64,000 bases of DNA, from contig JAIPAM010000003.1 in NCBI GenBank assembly GCA_021740105.1, positions 1 to 64,000 of the forward strand. Reading direction: 5' to 3'. Shown here piece by piece: positions 63,904-64,000 of this stretch (positions are counted from its first letter, which is position 1; each line of letters starts with the position of its first letter). The position numbers and the translations under genes are program-made. The notes under the pieces are model-generated. The model worked only from the letters and a program-made list of their open reading frames with translations. It was not told where the DNA came from and did no database searches. This DNA comes from Flavobacterium sp. GTDB lineage: Bacteria > Bacteroidota > Bacteroidia > Flavobacteriales > Flavobacteriaceae.

Positions 63904-64000
63904 TTACGCTTTAGATGATTTTAATTTAGCTCTTCTTCTTTCAGCCCAAGAAATTGCGTGTTTGTCTAAACTTACAGTTAAGAAACGCATAACTCTCTCG
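63904..64000 (-). CDS. rpsF: 30S ribosomal protein S6, C-terminal part (cut by window edge)
   Basis: The minus-strand frame reads [23 protein letters not shown] and ends KSSKA before TAA at 63906-63904. [14 protein letters not shown] is the C-terminal strand of bS6. The N-terminal part lies beyond base 64000. The order rpsF-rpsR-rplI is the usual one. Confidence 0.92.
   Translation of the reverse strand, partial: ERVMRFLTVSLDKHAISWAERRRAKLKSSKA

Overview
The window reads as chromosomal backbone of a Flavobacteriaceae bacterium, most likely Flavobacterium or a close relative. The DNA is AT-rich. Genes lack Shine-Dalgarno sites and instead sit behind Bacteroidetes-type promoters (TTG, 19-20 bases, TAnnTTTG). 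The content is typical of the phylum: a BamD/RpoZ/CoaBC/DUF4835/RecN operon, FabV, a bacillithiol-linked YtxJ, a DUF4369 TlpA lipoprotein, and an RNA polymerase omega of the Bacteroidetes form. I see no phage, transposase, integrase, CRISPR array or defence island. These are assignments by motif and family memory, not by database search.

Layout. 0-3.6 kb: translation operon thrS-infC-rpmI-rplT, with infC apparently starting at AUA. 3.6-13 kb: a secreted glutamine-amidotransferase-like protein, a DUF2911 protein, an SRPBCC/photolyase pair, a TatD/TcdA/HAD operon, an MFS transporter, two tiny ORFs, tRNA-Arg(ACG) and fumarylacetoacetase. 13-19.7 kb: glyA, MiaE, GNAT, a pentapeptide-repeat protein beside YtxJ, a bestrophin, and the two-gene agmatine-to-putrescine route. 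19.7-26.8 kb: an M1 peptidase, an aldose epimerase, a GNAT whose stop lies inside the RNase P RNA gene, rnpB, dnaX and ppx. 26.8-33 kb: ppk1-sixA, a J-domain/KTSC protein, and an AAA+ ATPase paired with a VWA protein.

33-47 kb: a sulfur pair (TauE-like exporter plus persulfide dioxygenase-rhodanese), a TlpA lipoprotein, tRNA-Tyr(GTA), rhomboid, an LpxL-like acyltransferase, VF530, smpB, an HTH-Fic fusion, pcm, then a co-directional run of Gfo/Idh oxidoreductase, hydroxyacyl-CoA dehydrogenase, YggS, exonuclease/GIY-YIG protein, miaA and acyl-ACP thioesterase. 47-54 kb: an RprXY-like two-component system, coaE, a glycosyltransferase, fabV and recN. 54-64 kb: DUF4835, coaBC, rpoZ, bamD, dapA with a small partner, a 5'-nucleotidase split over two genes, ligA, two small proteins, and rplI-rpsR-rpsF (rpsF cut by the window edge).

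Most of this is housekeeping. The items most worth a second look are: two genes that seem to lack any ATG/GTG/TTG start (infC and the exonuclease/GIY-YIG gene); a degenerate 80-base element present twice with AGCCCGGA and AGCTCC ends; the AAA+/VWA pair with Asn in place of the Walker B Asp; the autoinhibited HTH-Fic fusion; the J-domain/KTSC fusion; and the overlap between a protein gene and the 3' end of rnpB. I did not find a clearly new multi-gene system. The AAA+/VWA pair is the best candidate for an uncharacterised one.
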